This document shows, in pieces, positions 20,784-34,896 of a stretch of DNA of 64,000 nucleotides. This DNA is from Edolisoma coerulescens (Eukaryota; Chordata; Aves; Passeriformes; Campephagidae), in NCBI GenBank assembly GCA_013397115.1, contig VWZW01007069.1:605577-669576 (forward strand). Reading direction: 5' to 3'. Under the pieces are notes generated by a model. The model made no database searches. It was not told where the DNA came from and saw only the letters and a program-made list of their open reading frames with translations. How positions within the stretch are numbered: position 1 is the first letter of the stretch; each line of letters opens with the position of its first letter. The translations under genes and the position numbers were made by a program.

Positions 20784-23499
20784 CTGTTAAGATGAATCAA
20801 GATATGGTATCACACTTACTTAGTTTGAAAGCACCAACCAAGCCGCCAACTGTTTGCCTTGCACGTCCATAAGGGCAAGGGTGTCCTCTCCTGCGATGGA
20901 TCAAACTGAATGGAAACCCATATGCTTCCACAGCTTTCACCCTTGGCTTTTCCCTTGAAAAGGAGGCCCAGTAGCCAATGACCAGCAACAAGAAATGGGT
21001 CCAAGAGTTTTTGAAAGACAGAGACTGAGTGTATATTGGCTGTAGGTAGCGAGGAGGAAATGCCTTCTCTAAATTGTCAACTACAGAAGGTGCAGCAAGC
21101 TGCCAAAGGCTGCTGCACACGAGCATTTCCCTGCTGCCATAGGGATCAAAGTCTTATCAATTGGACTAGTTCCCCAGAGGGGTATATATAACTCCTTCCT
21201 TTTAAAAAAAATACTTCCCTTAGCTTTGTTTTAAAATATTTTGGTTCACAATCAAGACCTGAAATCTTCAGTAGGTGAAACATGGGCATGCAATTCAAAA
21301 GTTCCAGTCTGAGCCCTTTGGTAAAGGAAATTGATTAAAAATATCTGAACCACTTAAAAATATAGAGGAAGAATTGCATATTCTAGGTGTGAGACTTAAA
21401 ATAAATAAAAAAAAAATTTAATCTAACCACAGGCTAGCCAGGTTTGGATTAAGGAAAAAAAATCCTGTTACAGATAAAGACTTTAAAAGATTTTTCTCAA
21501 AATCGTAAGACCCTTTTGCATTTTTTCTTCTTCTAATCCTGTTCTTCTCCCCTTGTTCTCCGCCTTCTTGGATCCTGCATAAGCTAATCTGCATGATACC
21601 CACGGTGGCACTGTGGGCAGTGGGGAGGATGTAACACCCTGGCAAGGGCTGCCACGCTGTTGGTTTACATTTTGTCTGGAGACCCAGAACGCTCGCTGGC
21701 TTGGGAGGGCAAATCTCGTAAGCGCTTCTGAACCTCCGAGTCCTAAAATTCCAGTGCCGTAGGATTGCTGTGGACTATTCCTACTCTTCATGCCACCTAA
21801 ATATTACTGGCATCTGTGGTGCGAGGGAGGGTGAAGTGCGGCAAGGTTTGGCTTTCCCAGGTACCTGATTTTGTCTGTCTGTGCTGCTGCTTCCCACAGG
21901 TGGAGCAATGTGGGAATAGTTGAAAATGGCCAGCTTGGTTGAAGGCAGCACACCTCGAGCAAGCACACCACACTGCAATAAATAAAGGTGCTAAACCAGC
22001 ACTGGTGCAATTTCTCCTCCACCTTGAATAAAAAAGTCCAAAGAGGAATAAAAGCAGAGGAGAAAATAGGTGTACGGGCAATGTTTTATATCTCAGAAAC
22101 TCAAGTCCAGGGCAAGTAAGGGAGGTGTCTCTGAAGATCTCTTCTTGGAGCCTTGCAGAGTGAGAAGCCAAGAGAAGGAGAGGAATAATATTGAGAACTT
22201 AAAAAGATTCAGGAGAAGCTGCTTTTCATATACATGAAGAACTCTGGGAAAGGGCTTAAACAAAATTCCTGTTGATGGGGAAGAAAAATAATTAGGCAAA
22301 ATCCACTGCAGGACTTGTGGCACAAACTTTGACAGCCTCTGCTTGGGAACACAGCTCTCACTGCTGTGCTCCCACCTGGAACTGAGTCTTTGGTCCTGAA
22401 GACTTCGCCTTATTTTGTTAAGAAACAGAATGTTAAACCTTTTAATTTGCAAAATGTAAAAGCTCAGATGTACAGTGTGAGTCAAGCAGCTGTAATTAAT
22501 TTTTCTTTTCTCTTTTTTTCTTTTTCCAGTAACATCTAAGGCCTACATAACTTGCCCTAAAGTTACAAACTTTTACCAATATACAATGTCCATGATTTCT
22601 CCTGAGCCATCACTCCTGAGGCTGACCCAGCTCCAAGGAGTGGGGACATTTCAGAACAGAAAACCCTGAGAGATGCTGAAAGAGGAGTGTGTATTGAGAA
22701 AAGAAACAAATTAGAATTGGGTCAACTTTGTCTTGATCTCTTTCCATCACACTACTGATTTGTGTTTTCTTGTCCCTGCTGAGAATCAGAACTGAGTAAA
22801 TCCCAGTCCTCGCACCGGGCACTTCAGTGTAACTCATGCACGTGCTCCAGGTGGTACCCAGTAGCTTTTTAATGTGGAGTGGGCTACAATTTGGATGTAT
22901 AGAGTCATTGTGTGCCACATTTCTAATAGAGGAATGCTATGAGCAATAATTTTAGCATGGCCAGTGACTCTGATATTTTGTGCTGTGGATGTAGCACAGC
23001 TACACTTTGTTAAATAATGCCACTGGATCCATGGGAACCTCATGGAAAACAGAGCAGTCTGTCATCTGCAAGCACAAACCTGGGAGAAGAGCAGGGTTCT
23101 GACCCACAGGAGTGCAAATAGATTTCTCTGCACTTTCATATCTAAAATAAGTATCTGAAACTGACCTCAAGTTATGAGCACTGAACCTATTCTGGTCTGG
23201 AAATACAGCTGCAGTGTGGAGCATTTGATGGGATCAGATGCCAGGAGTGGTTCAAAGCCACAAAACCACCAGATAGGAGCTACAGAGTAAAGAAATAAAT
23301 ATTTTTGTTGTGGCACATGGACTCTGTTCCCTGAAAGAAGTGCTAAAGCAGGAAAAACAGATGCGCAAGGAACACTTTAAACAACACAGCCCTTCCCAAA
23401 CTGGCGGCAACATATCCCACTTTTCATTAGAAAGGGAAGGATTTTGGCAACAATGCCACACAGCTGGGAGAGGGTAGTGGTCCTCACATCGAGATGAGG

Positions 23500-24250
23500 G
23501 CTCTGGCTAGGGTTTGGTGCTTAATAGAGACCTGACATTGTGGTATCACAAGTTTCACCTAAGGTTTTGTATTCAGGCAATCTGGGATATTGCTTTGGCT
23601 TATTGCACAATAAACTCGTGCTGTTTTAAATTCTAACCTACTATTTGCTTAACATGTTAAGATCTAGGGATTTCAATATGAATTTGAATTTTAAAAATTT
23701 GAGAGTTGGTATTGTGCTAATGTTGTGGTTTCATCATTAAAGTACTTTATCAGATGCAATAATATGAAGCTTTTGTACTAAAAATCTTTTAAAAAATCCC
23801 ATCTGTCGTGATCAATATTGGGATAATATTGTGTACACCCAACCACACAATGACACAAATGCACATTCTGCATTTCCAAAATTTGGTGGTAATTGCTATT
23901 GCTACATCTAACGCCTGTCTGAAAGAGCCAAATATCTTTCTTTACAAGTCCACTGAAAATTTTCCTAAGCTTTAATGAGCAGGATGCTCTCTGGGCAATG
24001 CATGCAGGTGATGAGATATCACGCCTTCCCTGCTCATACATCTGTCATTATTTAACCATATCTACTCTCTTTTGAATCTGCGTCTGCAAATCGGAAGTTG
24101 TTTCCATTCTCCAGGATCCTCCACTGGACTTTCAGGGATAAAAATGCATTTCAAAACGTGCAAATCCGTGGTAAAACGAAAATCTCCTTTTAATATTGTT
24201 TGCAAAATTGACAAGTCTACTTAACAGAAGCCATTAAATTATTTACAAAG
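23500..24250. promoter_or_regulatory. Candidate conserved non-coding element cluster in WDPCP intron
   Basis: This AT-rich, repeat-free stretch has many homeodomain-like cores, and forkhead/SOX-like AATATTGTTTGC near 24195. No coding frame spans it. Enhancer function is inferred from texture, not alignment. Confidence 0.28.
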
Positions 24251-25950
24251 TAGCAGCTGCTCTTGTAGCAGCCTTTTTTGGGCGTGAAAAATAAACTAGT
24301 TGATAAGGGAGAGATAAGCCATTTGACTTCCTCCTTGTGTGCCTGGCATGGTATGCAGAGCCAATTCTGTACAATCTGATGTTTACAGAGCAATCCTCGT
24401 GTACGACCTCCTTAGGCAACAGGGACACAAGAAGCCTTTAAAACGCTGAAGCAAGCATTTAATCAGAACTCTTCATGCTGATCTCTGAAAAATTCAATAA
24501 GTTCAAAAAATGTAACTCCTTCTAAAGATAAAATATCATTTTTTTGCTTCAGGAATTGCAAATATACCCCAATGAACTCCCAGTGAACCACACAGACTCC
24601 AGCCACATTGCTGTTTCACTAAAAAAAAAAAGGTAAATAGTAGCTTTTTTCCGAGAAAAACAAATCAAGGGTCTGAAGAAATTCAAATAGTTAATTCAAG
24701 TGAGTGCTGTTAAACAGTAGAGTTTACTAACAATCACACTTCTTTCTCTTAGGTATTTAAACAAATTAATTTTTATACTTGAATAGCTAATTCTATGTAA
24801 ATAAGTTCATATCTCCTCTTATTATGCAATAACTTTTTTTTTTTTCCATTTAAGTGTTTCTTTTTACCTGTTGAAAGCAAGCTCTTGTGATTTTATGAGG
24901 TTTTGGGGATTTTTTAAAGGCAAATAACTGCTGCAGAAGGCATGAGATCGAGCATGATTTCACACATTATCAAATTGTGATAATTCTATCCCAGGTTTTC
25001 TCAAACTACTTGAAGCTATTTCTAAAACCACTGCATAAAATTCTTCTGGTATCAAAATCAGTGGGAACTTCCACTGCTGATTTGAGTGTGGTCAGCTCTT
25101 TTTTTCTGGCTACAATTGTTCTCCTGAAAACCTCTTTCTAAATAAACATATTCCAATAAAATTGTTTCGTTTCAACAAATTCCTGCAGGGAAACCACAGA
25201 GCTTTGTTTGTGAGTGTGGAAAAATGTAACTCTAAACTTCTTTGCTTCTTCTTGGCTAGTTTTTACATGGATTATCATTTTTAGGTTATTCTTGTGTTGT
25301 TTTGTTAACTCCCAAGGCTGACATGTTTGCATTTGACAAATACAAATTGTCGAAATATTGGTTTTATAGTACTTTTAAAACTCATTGAGAACAGCTGTTA
25401 CTGTTTAGAGAGCTGGATAAGATTAATTCTGAAATTAAATCTGAATATCTCCCAGTTCTGTAGTAATTTAACAATCTGATGCCTGAGAAGATAAGGCATC
25501 ACTACTAGTAGAATCAATCCTTGATAGTAGCATAACATGTCATTATTTCACTAGTTGGATACTAGGGGTATTAGCAGCAGCAAAACTGTTTTAGTGGGTG
25601 TGCAAGGAAATTTAAGAATTAATATAAAAGTTATGAGATAAAACTAAAGAAGTAGCTAACATTTATAAACAATTGCTTTTATTTTTGTAGCATAGGAGTT
25701 ATACTCCACTGAGTAGTCTTCTGCACCTTGCTGTGAGACCTGGCTTTAAAACTTTCTGCAAATGGAAATGCTGAGTCTTTACTAGCTTTGGCTGAGATTT
25801 CAATCTCTACTACTCATTTGCTCTGCTAGAATCATACACAAAATTAAGCTAACCACTATATAGCCTGAATAGTTAATTTTATATCTCCCTGGAGCCTAAG
25901 TAATCAGGTTCCTTAGGAACTACCCCAGCAGTGCCAATATTAATTAATTA

Positions 25951-26026
25951 AAAGAAAAGAAAAGAAAAGAAAAGAAAAGAAAAGAAAAGAAAAGAAAAGA
26001 AAAGAAAAGAAAAGAAAAGAAAAGAA
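25951..26026. repeat. (AAAGA)15 pentanucleotide microsatellite
   Basis: About fifteen uninterrupted AAAGA units follow TTAATTAATTA and end at AAAGAAGAAGG. The array is almost perfect. It lies deep in the 24 kb WDPCP intron. The purity suggests a recently active, length-variable locus. Confidence 0.97.
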
Positions 26027-29000
26027 GAAGGTGTGTCTTACAGGGTGATCCAGATGTGGTAGTACCAAGATGTGATGAGTCTCCAGCTGAAAGAGACAGA
26101 ATAACCAAGGATTTGCTTCAATTCCAGGCCATCTCACTTCAAAGGCTTGACTGGTGTCTCAGCATAGAGATGCTGCACCTCTAGATGTTATCGGGTTTCC
26201 CAGCCCGTGTGAAGTTTGCCGGGCAATCCTGGCAGTGGGTGAGCGGTTCTCCTCTCCCTGTGGATGCCTGTGAACCAGCTGGAGTGCCAGGATGAGCAAC
26301 CTACAGCTGCTACTGCTCAGCAATTACAGAAGGCACAGGAGGGAAGACAGTCCTGGCGACTAGGCAATGTCTTTGTTTGGTTAAGTGATGCTTTAGGCAC
26401 GGTCTTTATCTTTCTTTTTTGTTTTTTTCTTTTTTTTTTTCATTTTAGGTGACTCTCTAGAAATAGCTGTTCTAAAACAAAGCTGTGGAAAAGCTGCTGG
26501 CGAGCAGAGACATTCCCATTGTTTGGGGCGAAGGCTGCAGCAGTGGAAATGTGGGCGCGTGCTCCCGAGCATCCCAGCGAAAGCATTCAGGGAAGATCTC
26601 ATTATTCATAAGTGATGCTCCAGAGGCTCCACATAGGCAAAAGTGCCTCTGGCATTGCAAGCCCCAACCCACAACGGGCAAAGCCGGCACTGCCGAACCT
26701 GTGTGTTCCTTCAGCTGCTCTCCGTGACGCCTGTGCATGGGGCACACCCTCTGCTTGGCACTTCCAGCTCAAGGACCCAGCTCCTCCACTCCTGGCTTCT
26801 GCCCTTCAGGCATCCAGAGCAGGGAGAAGTGCCGGCCAGACCGGAGGCAGGTAGGCTCCAGGGAGAAGAAAACCATTTCAAGGGGTTAATTGAAAAAGAA
26901 ATGCATCTGCATTTCTGGGAGCCTGCAAATGAATGCTGCCAGCTGGAAGCTGGCCAAACTGATAAAGCAGAAAAGAAATTGAGGGTTAAATGTTTTGGAT
27001 GCTGAAGGCTTGGAGTTCAAAGAGGAGCTCAAGGAAACTCCCAGCCACCAAGTCCATACAAAGAGGCTCTAGGCAAACACAAGCCTTCTGCAGGACAGCT
27101 TTATCCCAAACAGTTTCCAAAAGGCAGTGGTTCAAAAGAATGGTTAAGGGATATCTTTTAGCATCTGGGAGCTCTTTCACAAGGAAAGATGATGCCCACA
27201 GGTGAGCTATGGCTGAGGGGCAAGAGGAGCTGCTTTCCACAGGGAAGAGGATGAGGAGTGCATCTGCCCGCGTTGGGTTGGAAGAACAATATGTAGCTGT
27301 GGATGTATTTTTATTGCTTGGTAGAAAAGGCAGAAGGGAGCTGGTCCTCCAGGCCAGGAGATGAGGGCACGGCTGGAGGTCACTCTGCCTTCCCAGGAGC
27401 ACCAACTCCTGTCCACATCAGGAGTGGAGTGCTGATGGCAATCCATTTTCCACCAGGCATATAAAGACTGAAGGACTGAAACTAGAAATCCTTGCCTAAA
27501 TCCCAGGGAGAAAACACCTTCCAAAAAAATCCGTTTTAGGTCTGAATGAACTGCTCTTTTGTATGTAGTGGATTGGGAGCAGGAAAGCCATCTTCTTCCA
27601 CTGGATCAGGAAGCTGGACTCAAAACAGAGGATGGGACAACTGGTGGTGTGTTTTTCTGATAGAACACTCTCTGTGCCAGCCCCTTCTCTCATGGTTTGG
27701 TGACAAAGACCCTGCGTTTCCCATATTTTCCCTCCTCTGTACAACCAGACACCTTGGTCCTCAGAAAGCCTTTTTTTTAAAATCATCTTCTAGTGCAGGA
27801 ATTGTATTTATTGATGGGAAGGTAGTATCCACACTTTTTGAGCAGGTGCATAACTATGCCATAGCACTGGAGCAAGGCTAGAGTTCAAGAGTTAGGTAAT
27901 TGTATCTCTCTCAAAAAGGAATTGCCTCAGACCAGTTAATTTGTCAAGATAACGAATTGCAGCAATTCTCCTCATTTGGAGCTGGGCCACTAACACTGAT
28001 CTGAACTGTATTTAAACTCTTGATGACAGAGACTGAAAAAGATATTGCAATACTGGAGGTACAGGTTCCTAAAGAAAAACTGCATGTACAGCTGGAGTTG
28101 AGAGGCAGCAAGGGCATGCGAGTACACATCCTGCATATCCCTTAGATATGAAGAAATTCCCTGGGGCACCGACTCTGGTGCCTGGGCAGGCAGAGTTCAT
28201 CTTGAATCTTCGGGAGTGATTGAGGTCCAAAAAGGATAATGTAGTACCCATCAAGTCTCAGTTTCTGCAATGTGAGATAACACGAGGAGAATTTTTACCT
28301 CTCCCCTTCCAAACAAAGAAACATACCCCAAAAATACTGATTTGAAGTTACTGAAAGCTTTCTGGTAGCAGCAATAAAAACCCCTCTGAGGGCCTGATGC
28401 AGGGATTCCCATGGCATTGTGCTCTGTCATGTATGTCAAGTATGGTCACTGCCATATTTTTCTGTGCCACAGAAGGCATGAACAAGTTTGGAGGAGAAGA
28501 AAAGCAGAAGAAAGCTTCAGTGAGAATGCAGGCTTAGGCCAATGACTGTCCCATTTCTGATGAAAGTTGAGTAGACAGCATCAGGTAAAATGAAATACTG
28601 TATGTTCTTGTGCCAGACCTTCTCCTCTGGCTGCCAGGCATTCCTTCCCCCATAAGAGAGACGTGGACCAGAATAAATCCTGTACATTGACTCAGGGGAA
28701 GTGAAAAGAATCTCTGACTCTGCCTTGGACTGGCACACCCTCTCCAAGAAAACAATGGATTGAAAACAAAATTGGTTGTTAACTCTGTGTCTTTGTCAGT
28801 GCCTTAAAAAGCATCAACATGAGAAATTAGACAGATAATTTCAGAATATTTCTGCTCAATGGCCTACTTAGGAATGAAATTACTTTCTTATGTTATTCAG
28901 AATAATCATTCTCTACCTGTAAGTGCACTTAATTTAGAAAAGCAAAGTGGCTTTTATTTTGGAATAAGTGCATCCACAGGCAGAGTTCTTTCCAAATAGT

Positions 29001-30389
29001 TAATCTGGTCATTGCCACATGTAAACAATTAATGTAAACATAAATTGATGAGGATGGTAAAGAACTCATGAAGGTATGGCCTGGGACTCCTTACTCAATT
29101 TGCAAGTACTTACTTAGACCTATCTTCCTCAGGGCTATTATGGTGATCAACAGACCTTACAGAGAGCTAGGTTCAATTTAAACAACATAGTCATATGTTT
29201 GAAAAAGAAATGAGCTTTTGGAAACTGCTGTCCCCCCAAGTTCCAAGTCTACATTACTTCAGTTGATCCTCACTTTTAAATATCTGTCAAGTGGTAATCT
29301 AGGACTTAGTAGATCTCAGATTTGCTGATTGCCCACAGGGCTGGGTCTAAGGCTGGTAGGGGGTGGAGGTGAAGTGCGTGCAGCCTTTTCTAGAGCAGGC
29401 AGGTGGCTGGTAAAGGGTGACTTTATATTGCCTGCAGCTGCTTTCTTGGCTTTGGCTAAAGCAGACCTGTCTTGCTGTGCACAGATTGCAAAGAGAGGCT
29501 TAAAAGCTAAGGTAGAAAATTGTGGAAAGAACAGATCTTTGCAAGGTAGGTTTTCATGTTATGCATTGTGTTGGGTGCTTGTTTGTTTTTCTTCCCAAGA
29601 CTTTTCTGCTGTTGGAGTGCTCCTGGGAGGGAAAGGGCCACTTCAGACTGGAAATCTGGGCTGAGGCTGCTCTGACTGCGTTTGCCATGGCTTAGTGCGT
29701 GTGTCCACACAGGGTGGCAGCAGCAAGAGCTATGTGGGAGATGCAAAGTGACCTAGATCAGCATTCCTAATTCCGGCAGCCGTGCTGCTCGTCCTGTGCA
29801 AGAGTGATGTGAACCAAATACCAGTCACGTTAGAGACTGACCTTGTTTTCTTGGAGAAACCTGTGTAAAAATGGATATAACAACACTCTTGACACTTACC
29901 TCACAGGATGTTGTGAAGCTTAATTAAATGTGTGCAAAAGCATTTTGAGATCCTTAGATGAAAGAAGTTTTTATAAATGCAAATTATAATAATTACCACT
30001 AGTAACCACCATCAACTACTGAAACAATTAATTCAGGTTGCCACAGGCCATCACAACAACGTGTGCAAAGAGGAATCAGCCATTTAATGACATATATGTT
30101 GCGTGAGAACTCAAAGCCTTAAAAATACTGTAAACAAAGAGGAAAAAACCAGACACTCAGGCCTTGCCTCTGAGGGTGCCACTGGTGGAAGTTTCCTCGA
30201 TTGTTTCCATCACCTCCGTGTTTGCATTGTGATTTGTACCCCAAAAGAGCCCACCTTAAAGATTGCATCACTGGGATCATTTTATGTCCCTATGATTTTC
30301 GTATTTAACATGGCAAGAAAACTGAAAATGACTGCAAACACCTCGGCTCGCAAAAATTTGGAAATACACGAATATAACTCTGTTTTTGG

Positions 30390-30390
30390 N
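30390..30390. other. Unresolved base (N)
   Basis: This is a single ambiguous base in otherwise continuous intronic sequence, an assembly ambiguity rather than biology. Confidence 0.99.
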
Positions 30391-31524
30391 ATCCCCAGCC
30401 CAGCCCACTTACAGCATCACAGAATAGGCTTTGGCTACAGGGCATTATCCAGCTGACTTTGCAAGGGTGAAAACAAAAGCCAAGCAATCAAGATGTGTCT
30501 GGCCAAATACTTAAAGGCCCAGTGCACACATTTAGTTGACAACTGACTGAAATCCGAACCATTTTGTTCTGCCTTTCTTGTTGCTTCAAAACTGATTTGG
30601 GCTTAAATAGCTAAAACCTACAGGTGTTTAAATGCTCTCCCTTGTCAGCAGAACAGCCTCATCAGATATGGTCTGAGGATGCAGTCAGACTGGAAGAGAT
30701 ATCCAAAGACCCCACAGGTGAATCCCAAAGAGCAGGCTAGCCCACCTGTGGCCCTCAGGCTTATTTTGCTTGCCTTTAAAGATGAAAATTCAGAGAAGTA
30801 GTAGTTATTAAGCACCCAACTTACCAAAGCAATTAGGCTAAATGCACTGCAGCTAGAAATTCAGGCAATGCACTGAATTTAATTTGAGAATTCATGGTTG
30901 TAAAACTGAAACCTTTAACATTTAACCTAGCAGCAAATTAAATCAGCTTCCTGACCAAGTGAAAAATTCTGTGCTACTGAAGTTTGAAAAGTGTGAAGCA
31001 CACGCCTTTTAAAAGGAGGGTTTTTCTTTTTCTTTTAATGAAGAAAAACTTGGGACCAGTTAGTTGCCTAACGCAAATAATGAAAAAAATGGGAATACTA
31101 CCTGTAAATAAAGCCCAAATTATAAAACAGCATTGCTTTCTAACCTCTGCCAGACTAATGTGTTTGTAGTCAGTGGGTTTCACAGACAAAAAAAATGTTA
31201 GGCATGCTGGAAGGTTGTACGGACTAAACTTACTCTGATATCAATGAGCTTAACGTGTAGCAAAACTGAAAATTCTTACATGTTTTTTTCAGTCACTTTA
31301 AATATACTGACTTTAGGATACTAAGTTGGTAATGTCTCTGCTAAGTTTTCATAAAATGAGGGCCAAGTTTTCACGGGGTCTGTGCGTGTCTCTCTGCACA
31401 GAAAATGAGCAACACTGATGCAATGCATAGAAAACATGCTGCACAGCTGGTACCAACATGTTGTTTCAAACCTACAAACCCTCAAACTTTATGGTGATGT
31501 GTATATATACAAACTCTGTGCTTG

Positions 31525-31557
31525 CACACACACATACACACATACATACACACACAG
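31525..31557. repeat. (CA)n / CATA microsatellite
   Basis: Interrupted CA repeats with TACACA and CATACATA units occur within a WDPCP intron. The array is short and imperfect. Confidence 0.85.
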
Positions 31558-34500
31558 AGGATATGTGTAAGGGTATCCCGGAATCTGGAATCACAGAATA
31601 TCCTGTTGCTGAGCTCTCTTAATGACACTTACACAGCGCTCTGCTCAATATCTCTTGGCTAAATCCTACAATACAAGACAAAACTTGGATGCATTTTCTA
31701 AATGCACCTCAAGGCACTAGGACATAAAAGAAGTTGGGGTATGAGCACGCCTTGTTTTACCCATCTCCAGAGTGCTCTGACCGACATTTTACAATTTACC
31801 AGAAAGGTGTGGCTGAAAAGGCACTGAAGCAGATACAGGGGCAGGTCCTCCCTGATATTTGCATCCTGTCACTCACCTGCTGCAGTGCTTTGCTGCACAG
31901 ACTTGCTGATAACCACCAGCGCGTTCTGTGGTTTGGGTGCCCAAAGGCTTTAGAAGCTGATGTGACCCTGTTGGCACCAAAAACCCTGACTGGTGGGTTG
32001 ATACTCTCCTTCCCACCCTTTCCCACTAGAAGAGACTGATTTAGAGGGAAAACAGCTTTGGAAAGGGGACACACTACACTTCATGTGCCCTGTTGAAGGG
32101 GAAATGCAACCTTGTAGGAATTTTGGGGTTTTCATTCCCAGGCTGTTCCTTCCACTCCCTGGGAAGATCTTCACCTGACTGACATCCCTCAATTACAGAG
32201 TGGCATGAAAACCAGAGTGTTTTTTCTTTTGAAAACCTCACAGAGGCAGTTTACACTATACACTGCCGCCTGCAAACACCAATACTTTCTCCCTGCCTAT
32301 TTAAATAAACTGTGTCAGCAGGAACAGTGGCTGTGGACACTGCTTGGGAAGCTCAAAGCCCTGGAGGGAGCTGTGGGCAGTTCCTGGCGTTGCTTTTGCT
32401 TCTGAAGGTAACCAAGAGGAAAGTCCATGGGAAGCAATGCAAAAAAACTGACGCCTTGATGCCAGGGAAAAAAGTCACCCTGGTTCCTGCTGCTGTCTCC
32501 TCACCACCCCATTTCATTTCCTTTCTCACTCCTCATTGAAGTAGACAACAGGAGTTTGGAGATTAGCTTCTGTCTCAAACAGATGCTCACCTCTTTGGAA
32601 AAAAAATTAATTTTAAGAGAAGGTAATTAACCTACATTGCATTCTCTGATATCTGTTAAATTCAGCATTGCTTGTCAGCCACTCCTTTCATCACTTAAAG
32701 TGCATTTTGTATCCATGGAAAGCAATTAGTGTTCAATGGGAAAAATCTGCCCTTACAAAGGCATCTTTCCACTTTCCTGTACTGCCACAGTGATCCTTTT
32801 CCTTCCTTACGTGCCACCACCAGTCCTTCTCGCACAGATGTGCATCACCCAGAGATGTTCTCTTCTACCTGGCTATTCCTGTGCCCTTTTAGCCTTCCTT
32901 ACAGCCTGACTCTACTCCCTCTGCCTCTTCTCTGACTTCAGGTGGAAACCCTTCCTCATATTTTCTGGCACATTTTTGGACTGGTTTAGGCTGCAGTTGG
33001 GAACTCAGCCCATCACAGGGAGGATCCTGGCACCAAGATCCTTTCTGATCTCTGAAGAGTTGCTTGAAGCAACACTCTCTCTGTATGAACAGTGCTCAGC
33101 ATAAAGCAGGCTTATAGCTCTCTGCTGATTTTGGGTCTATTTGACTAATGATTTTGCTTCAAAACCAGCAAAATTACCTTTGGGCTCACCTAAACCAACT
33201 GAGGCAGAGTGCCATGTGAGCAGCTTGTGCCTGGCCCTTGAGCCTCTTCTTATGCCTCCCCTGGGACCCCAAAGGAGCAAGGGTACAAGCAGCCACAGTG
33301 GCTAGTGCTGGGGTTTTTAAAACTGCTTGCCTAGCTGGCTTTTCATCTGCTCCCTTTGTACCACAAACAAGAAGAAGAACCTGATCTGAAACCACATGTG
33401 AAAATAAGGAGCTCTTCAATTTGTATTTCTGAAGTCAGAATAGATGTGTTATACAGCAGGGACTTTCAAGCCCCCCAAGAGCACTGAAACAAAGATTTAA
33501 TATTTAAAATCTATTTAAAATAATACAAAGCAAAAGAGAGTTAGGATGCCAGTAAACTAGAGCAGAGGAGGCAGCTTTCTAGGCAAGCTGAGTGGCATAA
33601 GCAGTGGGACAACATCATCGTGGCAACTCTTAATATGAAAATGGTCAAGGATTACTTCACAGCCTTGCAATAGCAGATGGCTGGAGCCATTTAATCAGGC
33701 ATCTTTTCTATTCCTAAAGCCTATAATTATCTGTTATAAGGACAACATCAAATTGGCACATGAGATTTTTCATTTCTCCTCCCCAAATTGAGGGGGGGCA
33801 TGGCTACAAATTTTGGAAGGCTTTGATCTCATGAAGAGACCTGCAACTGACCATCTTGGGGGATTGTAGCAGAGATGGTACCTGAGGATTCTTGTCCTGG
33901 CTAGGATTTCCCTGGGCTGTGCAGTGCATGCTCAGGACTAACCACTCCTGTGCCATGGAGTTACTAGAAATCTGGAAGGAGGTAAAAGAAAAGCCAGCTT
34001 GCTCAGATGCTTATCACGGCAGCATCGTGCTACTTGAGATTTAATCTATCAGTATAAAGAAAAACAACACCAAATTGAAGCGATGCTCAGAACCTGTTCT
34101 CTTTCAAAGCAGAAAAGGTGAGGGAAAAGCTGAATCCCAACGATCTTCTGGCACAACAGATTCTCTGGTCCTGGTGAAGGTGAAGCTGATTTAACTATTA
34201 CGTTGATCTGATCAAAATTTGATTTAAATTAATGGTGAAAACATTTGCAGTTCCAAACATAAGGGTAAAAAAAATCTATCCTACAAGTACTTGAGGTATT
34301 CTGAATACTGCTACTGGAGAATCTTTTATAAATTAATTTTCTTCTAAAAATACTTTTCCCCCCGAAACCCTGATTTTTATTTTAAAACTTTTAAAACTCC
34401 CATGCAACCAAAACCTGTTTGCTACATTTTGGGAAGTGCCTGAAACTTTGCTTAAAAACAATCACAACTTCTTAATATATGTCATGTATTTGACTATTTC

Positions 34501-34626
34501 TTCATCACACATGCCACTGATACACCAAAAAAAGGCAGTACTTCTGGCACAAAAAGTTGCTTTAAAACTGGTTTTTAAGTTTTTTATTATTTTCTTTGGA
34601 ATGAGTGGAACTTTGAGTTGTAATTT

Positions 34627-34896
34627 CTAATACAGTATTTTAAACAACTTGTGAAGGACCTGTTTATAAGCACCAATATTGTCAGGCTTCAACTCAAACA
34701 GGCAATTTAACATTTGCACTGGGCAAAGTAGTTTACCTCCTGCTGACTGCAAATTATTGATAATATTGACTGTTTCCTTTGCCCCAAAATAGGATGAGAT
34801 CAGTGTGTGCAGAAACTCTTCTCCTGGTTTTGTAAATATTACCCTTCTTGGACAACTGCGGCACCGGGAACCTGAGACACGCTGAATGAAATGCAA
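34627..34896 (-). other. Unexplained coding-like open frame in WDPCP intron
   Basis: This minus-strand frame of 89 codons ends in TAG. Its balanced, non-repetitive composition (for example GEEFLHTLISSYFGAKETV, then CLFELKPDNIGAYKQVLHKL) looks more protein-like than most random frames here. I do not recognise a family. It has GAG|GTAAAC and ACCAG|GAGAAG that could act as splice sites. It is not needed to link the WDPCP exons. It may be a cryptic or alternative exon, a pseudogene fragment, or chance. Confidence 0.2.

Noticed and set aside
25940..26137. Minus-strand frame with repeated FLFFS residues
   Set aside because: It is simply translation of the AAAGA microsatellite.
31586..31612. Short CR1-like AATCACAGAATATCCTG
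   Set aside because: Only about 17 nt resemble a CR1 end and the flanks do not continue the match.
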